Source of the DNA: Sedimenticola thiotaurini
Lineage (GTDB): Bacteria; Pseudomonadota; Gammaproteobacteria; Chromatiales; Chromatiaceae
DNA length: 64,000 bases
Assembly (NCBI RefSeq): GCF_001007875.1
Contig: NZ_CP011412.1
Location: 2,914,001 to 2,978,000 of the forward strand
Reading direction: 5' to 3'
Part shown: piece by piece, positions 29,647 through 38,540 of the stretch
How positions within the stretch are numbered: the stretch's first letter is position 1
Layout: the number at the start of each line of letters is the position of its first letter
Made by a program: the position numbers and the translations under genes
The notes under the pieces: generated by a model
Databases searched by the model: none
What the model was told of the DNA's origin: nothing
The model's input: only the letters and a program-made list of their open reading frames with translations

Positions 29647-30750
29647 ATGAAAGATCTACAGGCGTTGCGGGAGCAACTCTCCCGGTTGGATGTTGAGCTG
29701 CTGGAGATGGTGGCGCGCCGCCAGGCGATCGTGGCCGAGATCGGTCGGGTCAAATCCTCCGCCGGACGGGGCACCCGGGACTATGCACGGGAAAAGGAGG
29801 TGCTGGAGCTGGCTCGCCGTACCGCCAGGCGGGTCGGACTGGATGAGGATGTCGGTGAGGAGATGTTCCGGCTGCTGATTCGCGCCTCGCTGGCGGCCCA
29901 GGAGCTGGACAAGGTCACTTCCCAGGGCGTGGGCAGCGGCAAGCGGGCGCTGGTGATTGGCGGTTCCGGTCAGATGGGACAGTGGTTTGTCCGCTTTCTC
30001 GATGCCCAGGGCTACAGCGTGGAGATCTGTGATCCCCAACCGGCCCGTTCCACCCATGTCCGCTTCCCTTCCCTGGCCGAGTCGCCCCTGACCCACGACC
30101 TGATCGTGGTGGCCGCACCGATCCATCAAACAGTGGATGTGCTGGAACAGCTGGCCGAACGCCAGCCGAGTGGCACGGTGTTTGATATCAGCTCCCTCAA
30201 GGGGCCGTTGGCGGGGGCGCTGCAAAAATTGCGGGCGGCCGGCTGCCATGTCACCTCCATCCACCCCATGTTCGGCCCCGATACGGAGCTGCTGTCCGGG
30301 CGCAATGTGGTGTTCGTCGACCTGGGAGATCCCCAGGCCACGGCAGTGGTGCAGGAGCTGTTCGCCTCCACCATGGTGGAGCAGGTGAACATGTCGCTGG
30401 ATGGTCATGACCGGGCCATGGCCTACGTGCTGGGACTCTCCCACGCTGTCAATATCGCCTTTTTCAATGCCCTGTCCCAGAGCGGTGAGCAGGTGGAGGC
30501 GCTGGCGACACTCTCCAGCAGTACTTTTGATGCACAGATGGATGTGGCCAGCCGGGTGGCGGAGGAGAACCCCTATCTCTACTTTGAGATCCAGTCTCTC
30601 AATGCCCACAGCCCCCGTGCCCTGGTGACTCTGCTGAATGCCGTCACCCAGGTGGCGGGCCGGGTACTGGATGGGGATGAACAGGGCTTTGTCGATCTGA
30701 TGGCTCAGGGCAAGGCGTTTCTGGCGCGACGTCCGGAAGATCGCCCCTGA
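29647..30750 (+). CDS. tyrA: Bifunctional chorismate mutase / prephenate dehydrogenase
   Basis: 367 residues. The N-terminal ~90 residues are an AroQ-class chorismate mutase (LREQLSRLDVELLEMVARRQ, IGRVK, DYAREKEVLELARR). The remainder is a prephenate dehydrogenase with the NAD-binding VIGGSGQMGQWFV and the active-site SIHPMFGPD. Together they turn chorismate into 4-hydroxyphenylpyruvate for tyrosine. This fused TyrA is typical of Gammaproteobacteria. AAGGG lies just upstream of the ATG. Confidence 0.95.
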   Translation: MKDLQALREQLSRLDVELLEMVARRQAIVAEIGRVKSSAGRGTRDYAREKEVLELARRTARRVGLDEDVGEEMFRLLIRASLAAQELDKVTSQGVGSGKRALVIGGSGQMGQWFVRFLDAQGYSVEICDPQPARSTHVRFPSLAESPLTHDLIVVAAPIHQTVDVLEQLAERQPSGTVFDISSLKGPLAGALQKLRAAGCHVTSIHPMFGPDTELLSGRNVVFVDLGDPQATAVVQELFASTMVEQVNMSLDGHDRAMAYVLGLSHAVNIAFFNALSQSGEQVEALATLSSSTFDAQMDVASRVAEENPYLYFEIQSLNAHSPRALVTLLNAVTQVAGRVLDGDEQGFVDLMAQGKAFLARRPEDRP

Positions 30751-30781
30751 ACCAGGGTAGCATGCTGAAGAGGGATGACCA

Positions 30782-32104
30782 GTGAAATTGAAACGGCTTT
30801 TGTTGATCTCCGGTGTAGTGGGCCTGGTGGCATATGGCGCCCTGAAAGGGGCGGTCTACTACCAGGTCAAGAATCAGATGGATCGTCTGGGTGCCATAGT
30901 GGCACCCTTTGCCTCCCTTGAGTATGACGGCATCGGCTCCAGCCTGGCCGCTGGCAGCGTGGCGGTCAACGGCATTACCCTGACCCCCCGGGAAGCACTG
31001 GTCGGTATCCAGGTCGAGCAGGTGGAGTTAAAGGGTGATGGGCCGGGGTTTCTGCTCAGTCTGCTGACTGGCTTCAAACCGGATCAGCCACCGGAGAGAG
31101 CGCAGCTCCAGATCCGTCGCATGAGCACACCGCTGTTGGGTGGTTACCTGGACTACTGGCATCCGGCTGGCAGCAGTTCCCCGCCCGATCTCTGCACCCT
31201 GGGTGGTCTGATCTGGCAGACCGAGATTGAACGTCTGGGATTCCGTCAGCGGATGGCCGATGTTCGGCTGCGCTACGACCTTGACCGGCGCTCCGGGGAG
31301 CTGACCCTGCAGATGGGCTATTATCAGGATGGTCTGGCCGCTTTGAGCGTGGAGACCACCCTGGCCGGCCTGGTGGGTATGAATGGAGCGAAAATGCCGC
31401 AGATGGAACGTTTTTCGTTGCTGTATCGAATTGATCCCGACTATATGCGGGGCGCGGTCAACTATTGTGCCAAAGAGTCCGGCCTGGCACCCGCCGCGTT
31501 TATCGAGCAGTTGTTTGCGGTCCGTCCCCCCGAGCTCGGCAAGCAGTTGGGTTTTGTGCCGGGAGAGGGACTGCGCAAAGCGCTGCGGCAGCTGGTCAGC
31601 CGGCCCGGTGAACTACTGCTTACCGCTGTCCCCGACAAGAGCTTCAGTCCGGCCCGTTTGCAACAGTATCAGCCACAGGAGCTGGTCAGGCAGCTGGGGA
31701 TAGGTCTGAGCGTGAATGATCAGCCGGTCACCGATCTCAGTTTCAGCCTGCCGAAGAGAGACAAACCGTTCACCGAACTGCTGGACCAGGTGACATCGGG
31801 CGCCACCGGAGAGGCACCACAGGCGGCCAGCTCGGTATCACCGCCACCCGCCCGCCCGCGGGCCCGTTTTATGGAAACCCCGGTGGAGCAGTTGGGTCGC
31901 TATGTCGGAAGCCATGCACGACTGTATGCCAGCGATCGGGATGAGCCCCAGCGGGGTATTCTGATGGGGCTGAACAACAACCGGATGGAGCTGGAGCAGC
32001 GGCTCTACGGCGGTAAGATGACTCTCTATGTCCCCTTGGGAAAGATCAGTCGTGCGGAAGTGTTGCGATGGGAGAAGAGCGTCGTTGATGAGACTGCCCG
32101 GTGA
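30782..32104 (+). CDS. Membrane-anchored periplasmic protein of unknown function
   Basis: 440 residues from a GTG with AGAGGG seven bases upstream. A single N-terminal hydrophobic segment (LLLISGVVGLVAYGALKGAV) looks like a signal anchor. The body is soluble, rich in beta-type repeats (LEYDGIGSSLAAGSVAVNGI, QVEQVELKGDGPGF), reminiscent of AsmA-like or DUF945-like periplasmic proteins, but I cannot assign a family. The DsbA-like gene begins three bases after the stop, so the pair is likely co-transcribed. A two-cysteine pattern occurs (LCTLGG, NYCAKES). Confidence 0.7.
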   Translation: MKLKRLLLISGVVGLVAYGALKGAVYYQVKNQMDRLGAIVAPFASLEYDGIGSSLAAGSVAVNGITLTPREALVGIQVEQVELKGDGPGFLLSLLTGFKPDQPPERAQLQIRRMSTPLLGGYLDYWHPAGSSSPPDLCTLGGLIWQTEIERLGFRQRMADVRLRYDLDRRSGELTLQMGYYQDGLAALSVETTLAGLVGMNGAKMPQMERFSLLYRIDPDYMRGAVNYCAKESGLAPAAFIEQLFAVRPPELGKQLGFVPGEGLRKALRQLVSRPGELLLTAVPDKSFSPARLQQYQPQELVRQLGIGLSVNDQPVTDLSFSLPKRDKPFTELLDQVTSGATGEAPQAASSVSPPPARPRARFMETPVEQLGRYVGSHARLYASDRDEPQRGILMGLNNNRMELEQRLYGGKMTLYVPLGKISRAEVLRWEKSVVDETAR

Positions 32105-32107
32105 CCT

Positions 32108-32734
32108 ATGACCCCTAGACTTTACTATGTCCATGATCCCATGTGCTCCTGGTGCTGGGCTTTTCGACCGGTGGCGACGCAGATTTTTCAGGCCTTGCCG
32201 CTAGGGGTGACGCTGGTGCGGTTGCTGGGCGGGCTGGCACCGGACAGTGATCAACCCATGCCGCGCCAGATGCAGACCTATCTGCAGAACACCTGGCACA
32301 CTATTGAACAGCGGGTGCCGGGCACCCGCTTCAACTTTGATTTCTGGAGCCGTTGCCAGCCACGCCGCTCCACCTACCCGGCCTGTCGCGCGGTGATTGC
32401 GGCGCGCCAACAGGATGGGGCAGCTGAGGCGGCGATGATTCTGGCCATCCAGCAGGCCTACTACCTGCACGCCATGAACCCCTCGGACGACGCCACCCTG
32501 ATCGGACTGGCCGGCGAAATTGGCCTGGATGGGGAGCGATTTACCCGGGATCTGAATGCACCGGCCACCCAGCAGCAGCTGGAGCAGGAGATGGCGCTGG
32601 GTCGGTCAATCGGCGCGGATGGGTTTCCCTCCCTGATCCTGGAGCAGCGGGGCCGGCATCAACGCCTGACCTACGACTACTGCGATCCCGCCCCGGTACT
32701 GGCGCAACTGGAGGATCTGCTGGGCCGGGAGTAG
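32108..32734 (+). CDS. DsbA-family thioredoxin-fold protein (CSWC)
   Basis: 208 residues with the redox motif Cys13-Ser-Trp-Cys16 (HDPMCSWCWAFRPV) at the N-terminus and the alpha-helical insert and cis-Pro region (GADGFPSLILEQRG) of the DsbA/FrnE/HCCA-isomerase fold. No signal peptide, so probably cytoplasmic. It follows the unknown membrane protein with a three-base gap and converges on endonuclease I. Redox partner or substrate unknown. Confidence 0.88.
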   Translation: MTPRLYYVHDPMCSWCWAFRPVATQIFQALPLGVTLVRLLGGLAPDSDQPMPRQMQTYLQNTWHTIEQRVPGTRFNFDFWSRCQPRRSTYPACRAVIAARQQDGAAEAAMILAIQQAYYLHAMNPSDDATLIGLAGEIGLDGERFTRDLNAPATQQQLEQEMALGRSIGADGFPSLILEQRGRHQRLTYDYCDPAPVLAQLEDLLGRE

Positions 32735-32751
32735 GCCATCCTGCGGGGCGC

Positions 32752-33423
32752 TTAAAACTTCAATGTATCGACGGCGCCGGGGTTATCGATAAACCGGTTG
32801 CGGGTTCCCTGATGCTTGGCGATCAGCTCGTTGCGTCGGCGCTCTTCGGCATCCGGCGGATCTTCCCGGTGCCATTTTTTCATCAGGGTCGCCTGCCGCC
32901 GGTAGAGTTTCAGGCCGTAAGTGTCATGCATATAAAACAGGGCACGGGCGATGTTGCCGCGACTGGCCGGGCGCGGTTCAACCACTCGCTGACGGGAGTG
33001 AAACTCGAAGTCGCAACGCCCGAATTCACGCTTCTCGCCGGCTATTTCGCCAAAAGGAAAACTGCTGCGCACCCGGTTGATATCGGACCGGGACGGATAG
33101 AGATTGTGCATGTCAGACTCGATGCGATTGAAGCGCTGGCTGGTCTGGCGACACTGCTTACGGCTGCGGCAGCCCTCTTCGCGCATCACCCAGGCCATGG
33201 GAAAAACGTGCTCGATGTTAATGCCGCGACCGTGGTAGGCGCCGAACTTGTCATCGCAGTAGAGGGTTCGTCCACCCTCCGGGTAGATGCGCTGCCAGAA
33301 CACCGGCAGGGCATCGAAATAGCTTTTGAAAAACTGCTGTCCAGCCGCCTGGATGGGCGCTGACAGGGGCAAAAAAAGCAGCGACAGCAGCAGTGCCCCG
33401 ATTCGGAAAGTGTTGATTTGCAT
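32752..33423 (-). CDS. endA: Endonuclease I (EndA/Vvn family), secreted
   Basis: 223 residues with a clear signal peptide (LLLSLLFLPLSAPIQAAG). EndA-type enzymes are periplasmic, non-specific DNA/RNA nucleases. The metal-finger motifs are present: NIEHVFPMAW, ESDMHNLYPS, GNIARALFYMHDTYGL and the ending KWHREDPPDAEERRRNELIA with QGTRNRFID. Cysteines likely form disulfides in the periplasm. It converges on the DsbA-like gene with a 17-base gap. Confidence 0.92.
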   Translation of the reverse strand: MQINTFRIGALLLSLLFLPLSAPIQAAGQQFFKSYFDALPVFWQRIYPEGGRTLYCDDKFGAYHGRGINIEHVFPMAWVMREEGCRSRKQCRQTSQRFNRIESDMHNLYPSRSDINRVRSSFPFGEIAGEKREFGRCDFEFHSRQRVVEPRPASRGNIARALFYMHDTYGLKLYRRQATLMKKWHREDPPDAEERRRNELIAKHQGTRNRFIDNPGAVDTLKF

Positions 33424-33493
33424 AGCCTTAGTAGTTGCTGTTGGTGGGCTGCGGGCGAGGATTCGCCCACAGCGAGAAATTACCGGGTACAGA

Positions 33494-33925
33494 TCAGCAG
33501 TAGTTGATGTATTCCCGCAGGTAAGTGGCCTCGACAGTGATATCGGTCAGTTGAGCCTTCACCAGATCCCCAATGGAGATCATGCCGATCGGAACCTCAT
33601 CTTCCAGTACCGGCAGGTGTCTGAAGTGGTGTTGGGTCATCAGGGTCATCGCCTCATCCACGCTGGTAGAGGGGGTGGCGACTACCAGTTTGCGGGTCAT
33701 GGCGTCATTCACCACGGCCCCCTGCAACTGGCCCTTGTTGGCGGAGCAGTAACGCAGAATATCCCGCTCAGTGGCAATGCCGAGCAGCTTGTCATCCTCG
33801 CTTTTAACCAGCAGGGCGCCCACCTTGCGGTCGCACATGGTATGGATCGCCTCCAGCAAGTCCGTGCTGGCAGGGACGGTGATGACGCCATCAGGCTTGT
33901 TCCGTAATACATCATTCAATGTCAT
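33494..33925 (-). CDS. Tandem CBS-domain protein
   Basis: 143 residues from the ATG at 33925, which has GGAGG eight bases upstream; an earlier in-frame ATG at 33949 lacks a ribosome site. It consists of just two CBS motifs forming one Bateman module (DLLEAIHTMCDRKVGALLVK and SVDEAMTLMTQHHFRHLPVL), expected to bind an adenosyl ligand such as AMP or ATP. There is no attached enzyme or channel. It is separated from endA by a short stretch containing a GGGCGA/TCGCCC hairpin. Confidence 0.9.
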   Translation of the reverse strand: MTLNDVLRNKPDGVITVPASTDLLEAIHTMCDRKVGALLVKSEDDKLLGIATERDILRYCSANKGQLQGAVVNDAMTRKLVVATPSTSVDEAMTLMTQHHFRHLPVLEDEVPIGMISIGDLVKAQLTDITVEATYLREYINYC

Positions 33926-34227
33926 TACTGCATCCTCCATTATGGCCAATAATCACGACCACCCCGTGGTTGACCGCTGGCGGACTGAACGGGGCGATTG
34001 GTTTAAGTAAAACAGATATTTCCAGGTTGCGCGATCCCCGGCATGCATGGCATCCGTTTTAAATAGGCACTATAGTTGGTCGGGGCACTGGGCCGAGGGA
34101 GTGGAAAACAGGGTCAGGTTGACGCAGGCGCATGGCGATGCGCTGTTCATATGGGCGGTTGCGGATCGTTTCAGGTCAACCCGGGTGCCTCCATAATCGA
34201 ACTGGATTTTCGCCAAGGGGATGTCAC

Positions 34228-35100
34228 ATGGCGTTGTTACCGCCGCGTAAGGATCTCAACAGCTCCACCCTGGTGGGTATTGCCACCGGCATGCTGTTGA
34301 TCGTGTTTTCCGTGCTGCTGTCGGCAGATGAACCCGGGGTGTTTCTTAATCTGCCGGGGCTGCTGATCGTGATCGGCGGAACCATTGCCGCCACCTTTAT
34401 CAGCTACCCCATGAAAGAGTTGCGCCAGGTCTACCGCAGCTTTCGGCTCATCTGGCGACACCATGAGTTGCCGGTGGATCGGGAGATTGAAGAGATTGTA
34501 CGGGTATCCATTCTGCTCGGTCATGGCCGGCTCTCTGCCATAGAGGATGCGCTGACTCGCATCAACAACCCGTTTCTGCGCACCGGCATCCAGCTGGTGA
34601 TCGACCGTACCCCGCCCAGTGATATCGATGCCCTGCTGAAGTGGCGTATTTTCAAACTGCGGCGCCAGGAGTGGGGCGAGGCCCAGGTGTTCCGCTCCAT
34701 GGCGGCCTTCGCTCCCGCCTTTGGCATGGCCGGTACCCTGCTCGGCCTGGTCAATATGTTGCAGTCGATGGATAGCGCCGATTTCCGGGTGGTGGGCCTG
34801 AATCTGGGTATCGCCCTGACCACCACCCTGTATGGCATCATTCTGGCCAATCTGTTGTTGAAGCCGGTGGCGATCAAGCTGGAGCGGCGCACTGAGCAGC
34901 GGGTCATGCTCATGTACATGGTGCTGGAGGGGATCAGTATGCTGGGGCAGAAGCGCAATCCGAGCTTCATCCGGGAGACCCTCAACTCCTTTGTGGCTCA
35001 GTACGAAGACGAGATCCACTCCCCCTCCCTGGAGGAGATTGAACAGCGGGTCGAGGCGGAGAACGATGGCGTGGCGGCCGGGGACGGGAGAGCGCGCTGA
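34228..35100 (+). CDS. MotA/TolQ/ExbB proton-channel family protein (MotA-like stator subunit)
   Basis: 290 residues from the ATG at 34228 with AAGGGG ten bases upstream. Four membrane helices are visible (STLVGIATGMLLIVFSVLL, PGLLIVIGGTIAATFIS, AAFAPAFGMAGTLLGLVNML and LGIALTTTLYGIILANLLL) with the charged cytoplasmic loop between helices 2 and 3, as in MotA. It would form the proton-conducting stator with the next gene, whose ATG overlaps its stop (TGATG). No flagellin, hook or chemotaxis genes lie in the window, so this is a detached stator pair. Confidence 0.88.
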   Translation: MALLPPRKDLNSSTLVGIATGMLLIVFSVLLSADEPGVFLNLPGLLIVIGGTIAATFISYPMKELRQVYRSFRLIWRHHELPVDREIEEIVRVSILLGHGRLSAIEDALTRINNPFLRTGIQLVIDRTPPSDIDALLKWRIFKLRRQEWGEAQVFRSMAAFAPAFGMAGTLLGLVNMLQSMDSADFRVVGLNLGIALTTTLYGIILANLLLKPVAIKLERRTEQRVMLMYMVLEGISMLGQKRNPSFIRETLNSFVAQYEDEIHSPSLEEIEQRVEAENDGVAAGDGRAR

Positions 35101-35840
35101 TGGATCGCCGGCGTCCCCATCTGCCGCCACCACCCCGATGGGAGGATGAGCCACTGCCGGATGAATCAGACGGTGGCTGGTTGATCATCTACCTGGATGT
35201 GATGACCCTGATGCTGTGCCTGTTCGTGGTGCTGCTCGCCTACTCCAGTTATTCGGCTGATGAGTATGAAGCGCTGGCCCGGGCGCTCTCCAGTACACCC
35301 AACACAAACCAGGCAGTGACGCAGACCGCCGCCCCGGAGGCGCCACAACCCGAGGCCGATGTCCCCGGGGATCCGGCTGTCGATACGGCAACACAACAGC
35401 TGCAGGAGCAGTACCGCGATGCCCTGCTCGACCAGGGGCTGCAGGAGGCGGTGGATGTCCAGGTTTCGGCCACCCAGGTCAACCTGCAGATCAACGAACG
35501 GATCCTGTTTGAGCTGGGCCAGGCGGAACTGACAGAAGCGGGGCGGGCGGTGCTGGAAAAGCTGATCCCCCTGTTGATGGTGGCCAGTGACCACAGCCTG
35601 TCCATCGAGGGGCACACCGATCCCACGCCGATCGCCAATGCCCAGTTCCCGTCCAACTGGGAGCTCTCTTCGCAGCGGGCCACCGGGGTGTTACGTTTTC
35701 TGTTGACCCAGGGCATTCCCGCCGAGCGTATGCGAGCCGTGGGTTATGCCGATACCCGGCCATTGGCGGACAACAGTACGCCTGAGGGACGGGCGCGCAA
35801 CCGGCGTGTCAGTCTGATACTGCAGCGTCCGGAGGAGTGA
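35100..35840 (+). CDS. MotB-like stator protein with OmpA peptidoglycan-binding domain
   Basis: 246 residues. One membrane helix (WLIIYLDVMTLMLCLFVVLL) carries Asp33, matching the proton-binding Asp32 of E. coli MotB. A Pro/Ala/Gln-rich linker is followed by an OmpA/MotB domain with SIEGHTDPTPI, NWELSSQRATGVLRFL and the closing GRARNRRVSLIL. It should anchor the stator to the wall. It overlaps the motA-like stop by one base. Absence of other flagellar genes nearby leaves open whether it drives flagella or another ion-powered machine. Confidence 0.9.
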   Translation: MDRRRPHLPPPPRWEDEPLPDESDGGWLIIYLDVMTLMLCLFVVLLAYSSYSADEYEALARALSSTPNTNQAVTQTAAPEAPQPEADVPGDPAVDTATQQLQEQYRDALLDQGLQEAVDVQVSATQVNLQINERILFELGQAELTEAGRAVLEKLIPLLMVASDHSLSIEGHTDPTPIANAQFPSNWELSSQRATGVLRFLLTQGIPAERMRAVGYADTRPLADNSTPEGRARNRRVSLILQRPEE

Positions 35841-36206
35841 GTCGGCTATGCCTCCAGGGCCGGCTGATCTGTCTGGTTGGAACGCCCGGGTGAGATGGCC
35901 GGTGCCATTCGGTCAAAGGCACTCATCCTTGCCTGGGCGAGGTCGGTGATCTGGAGGCTCTGCGGGTGCCGTGAGTTTGTGCGGCGCAGCGTCAGATAGA
36001 AGGATTCAGGTGATGGCTATCTTTGCTATATTTCGGCAGTACGCTTGATGCAGCGTCGGGTTTCGGGTTTCTGCCGGGGAGGTTTTACAAGGGGAACCGG
36101 TGCCGATTTCCGATTCTCATAATTCACATTGAAAAAGGCTGGCTGCAAATATATTCGCAGTTGTTAGGGATTGCCTTAAAAGATCCGGTTTTTTTTAAAA
36201 AATCCT

Positions 36207-36234
36207 TTGAAATAAGCACTTGGCTGTTTATTTT
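36207..36234 (+). promoter_or_regulatory. Candidate sigma-70 promoter of prpE
   Basis: TTGAAA (36207-36212), 16 bases, then TATTTT (36229-36234), about 100 bases before the prpE start. The boxes are moderate matches; the AT-rich setting supports a promoter here. Confidence 0.4.
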
Positions 36235-36238
36235 TCCT

Positions 36239-36252
36239 TTACGCAAACGTAA
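36239..36252. promoter_or_regulatory. Candidate operator upstream of prpE
   Basis: TTACG-CAAA-CGTAA is a perfect 5-base inverted repeat placed just after the candidate -10 box, where a repressor would block transcription. The ACG/CGT-containing layout recalls operators of regulators of acyl-CoA catabolism such as LiuR; the identity of the regulator is a guess. Confidence 0.4.
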
Positions 36253-36333
36253 TCTATGCGAAACAATTAACACATCGGCATGGTCTGGGGCGATCTCAGA
36301 CTGAGTATTTACCACCAACTGTGGAAGAGACTT

Positions 36334-38229
36334 ATGAGCTACGAAGAGATCTATGCACGTTCAATGGAAGATCCGGAGGGTTTCTGGGGGGAGCAAGCCG
36401 CTGCTATCGACTGGTACAAGCCGTGGAGCAAGGTTCTGGATGATAGCCGTAAACCGTTTTATCGTTGGTTCGCCGGCGGCGAACTGAACACCTGCTACAA
36501 CGCGCTCGATCGTCATGTGGAGAACGGGCGGGCCGACCAGGCTGCGCTGATCTATGACAGTCCGGTAACCCAGAGTCAGAAGACCTACACTTTTGCTGAA
36601 CTGCGCGATGCCGTGGCGCAGTTTGCCGGTGTGTTGCGTGACCAGGGTGTGACCAAGGGTGATCGGGTCATCGTCTACATGCCCATGATTCCCGAGGCGG
36701 CTATTGCCATGCTGGCCTGCGCCCGGCTGGGCGCGATCCACTCGGTGGTGTTCGGCGGATTCGCCTCCAAGGAGCTGGCAACCCGGATCGATGATGCCAA
36801 GCCGAAGGTGATCGTCTCCGCCTCCTGCGGTATCGAGGGCAGCCGGGTGATTGAATACAAGCCGCTGCTGGATGAGGCGATCGATATCTCCACCCACAAG
36901 CCGGATCACACTGTGATTTATCAGCGCCCCCAGGTCAGCGCCACCATGCAGGAAGGCCGCGACCTGGATTGGGCAAGCGCCGCCGCTGCAGCAAAGCCGG
37001 CCGACTGTGTGCCGGTGGAGGCGACTGATCCGCTCTACATTCTGTACACCTCCGGTACCACCGGTGTGCCCAAGGGCGTGGTGCGTGATAACGGCGGCCA
37101 TGCCGTGGCCATGCAGTGGAGCATGAAGAACATCTATAACGTCGATCCGGGTGATGTGTTCTGGGCCGCTTCCGACGTGGGCTGGGTGGTCGGTCACTCC
37201 TATATCGTCTATGCGCCGCTGCTACAGGGTGCCACCACTATTCTCTACGAGGGCAAGCCGATCGGTACTCCGGATCCGGGCGCCTTCTGGCGGGTGATTT
37301 CAGAGCACAAGGTGAAGACCCTGTTCACCGCGCCCACCGCGTTCCGCGCCATTCGTCGCGAGGACCCGGAGGCGGAATACCTGAAAAAGTACGACATGTC
37401 CTGCTTCGAGGCGCTGTTCCTGGCTGGCGAGCGCTGTGACCCGGACACCCTGGAGTGGGCCCAGAAACAGCTCGGCGTACCGGTGATCGACCACTGGTGG
37501 CAGACCGAGACCGGCTGGGGTATTGCGGCCAACTGCCTGGGTATTGAAGAGCTGCCGGTGAAACCGGGTTCCCCGACCGTCTGTGTGCCCGGTTATGACG
37601 TGCGTATCCTGGATGAGAATGGTAACGAAGAGGCGGCCGGGGAGATCGGACGCATCATGATCAAGCTGCCCATGCCGCCGGGCTGTCTGCCGACCCTGTG
37701 GCAGAATGATCAACGTTTCCTCGACTCCTACCTGAGTGCAACCGAAGGCTACTATCTCACCGGCGATGCCGGCTACAAGGACGAGGATGGTTATCTGTGG
37801 ATCATGAGCCGCATCGACGACATCATCAATGTCGCCGGTCATCGGCTCTCCACCGGTGGCATGGAGGAGGTGCTGGCCTCCCATCCAGCCGTCGCCGAGT
37901 GTGGCGTGATCGGTGCCGCCGACCAGTTGAAGGGCGAACTGCCGGTCGGACTGGTGGTGCTCAAGGCGGGAGTGGAGCAGCCGGAAGAGGAGATCGTTGG
38001 TGAACTGATCGCACTGGTTCGTCAGAAAATCGGCCCGGTGGCGGCGTTCAAGAAAGTGGTGGTGGTGGATCGCCTGCCCAAGACCCGTTCCGGCAAGATC
38101 CTGCGTGGCACCATGAAAAAGATCGCCGATGGTGAAAGTTACAAGATGCCGGCCACGATCGATGATCCCGCCATCCTGGACGAGATCACCGAAGCGCTGA
38201 TCCGCATTGGCTACGCCAAGCATCAATAG
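36334..38229 (+). CDS. prpE: Propionate-CoA ligase
   Basis: 631 residues from the ATG at 36334 (upstream in-frame codons to 36280 run through promoter-like sequence). It activates propionate with ATP and CoA to propionyl-CoA through propionyl-AMP. Adenylate-forming motifs: YTSGTTGVPKGVV, WWQTETGWG and the catalytic C-terminal lysine in LPKTRSGKILRG. The segment SASCGIEGSRVIEYKPLL separates PrpE from acetyl-CoA synthetase. At this length it is the simple ligase, not the very long trifunctional propionyl-CoA synthase of the 3-hydroxypropionate bicycle. It heads the methylmalonyl-CoA gene cluster. Confidence 0.93.
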   Translation: MSYEEIYARSMEDPEGFWGEQAAAIDWYKPWSKVLDDSRKPFYRWFAGGELNTCYNALDRHVENGRADQAALIYDSPVTQSQKTYTFAELRDAVAQFAGVLRDQGVTKGDRVIVYMPMIPEAAIAMLACARLGAIHSVVFGGFASKELATRIDDAKPKVIVSASCGIEGSRVIEYKPLLDEAIDISTHKPDHTVIYQRPQVSATMQEGRDLDWASAAAAAKPADCVPVEATDPLYILYTSGTTGVPKGVVRDNGGHAVAMQWSMKNIYNVDPGDVFWAASDVGWVVGHSYIVYAPLLQGATTILYEGKPIGTPDPGAFWRVISEHKVKTLFTAPTAFRAIRREDPEAEYLKKYDMSCFEALFLAGERCDPDTLEWAQKQLGVPVIDHWWQTETGWGIAANCLGIEELPVKPGSPTVCVPGYDVRILDENGNEEAAGEIGRIMIKLPMPPGCLPTLWQNDQRFLDSYLSATEGYYLTGDAGYKDEDGYLWIMSRIDDIINVAGHRLSTGGMEEVLASHPAVAECGVIGAADQLKGELPVGLVVLKAGVEQPEEEIVGELIALVRQKIGPVAAFKKVVVVDRLPKTRSGKILRGTMKKIADGESYKMPATIDDPAILDEITEALIRIGYAKHQ

Positions 38230-38540
38230 GAGACTGTCGCGGGCCTGACCGGTTGCGGCGGGTCGAAGTCGCTTTGTCTGATCTGTCTCGACCGGTCAAT
38301 CGTCAGGGTCGCCCCCGGTTGCCCTGGCGGTTGGGCGGGACAGCTGCCCGGTCTTTTGGCTGAACAGCACCACTATTCAACCAAGAGGCCGGGATAGGCA
38401 AAGTCCACTTTGTCACCCGTATCGCGGCGTTAGTCCCGGCGGACTCCTGATCGAATTGTGTGACCTCAAACCGGCCGCTACCGCTGCCGGAAGTTAATTG
38501 GGCAGGGCTGCGCCGCAACCCTGTTCGGGAGTTATTTGCC
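38230..38540. other. 311-base gap between prpE and the mutase gene, no gene seen
   Basis: No credible coding frame on either strand. A short inverted repeat CAGGG...CCCTG occurs near 38504-38526, just before the mutase start. No cobalamin riboswitch box that I recognise is present, which is worth noting for a gene whose product needs B12. A separate promoter for the mutase is possible but not identifiable. Confidence 0.5.

Larger units (their letters stand above)
35841..36333. other. 493-base intergenic region with an AT-rich part before prpE
   Basis: No convincing gene. The frame open at 36023-36304 has atypical composition and no ribosome site. Bases 36120-36270 are markedly more AT-rich than the rest of the window and contain an oligo-T/oligo-A block at 36190-36202, a likely promoter and an inverted repeat (listed separately). 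This is the control region of the propionate gene cluster. Confidence 0.6.

Noticed and set aside
34008-34036. Possible sigma-28 promoter before the motA-like gene
   Set aside because: TAAAACAG is followed by GCGCGATC after 13 bases; spacing is too long and the second box too poor to claim.
36023-36304. 93-codon frame before prpE
   Set aside because: Lies in the AT-rich control region, no ribosome site, hydrophobic/Arg mix with no motif; overlaps the likely promoter.
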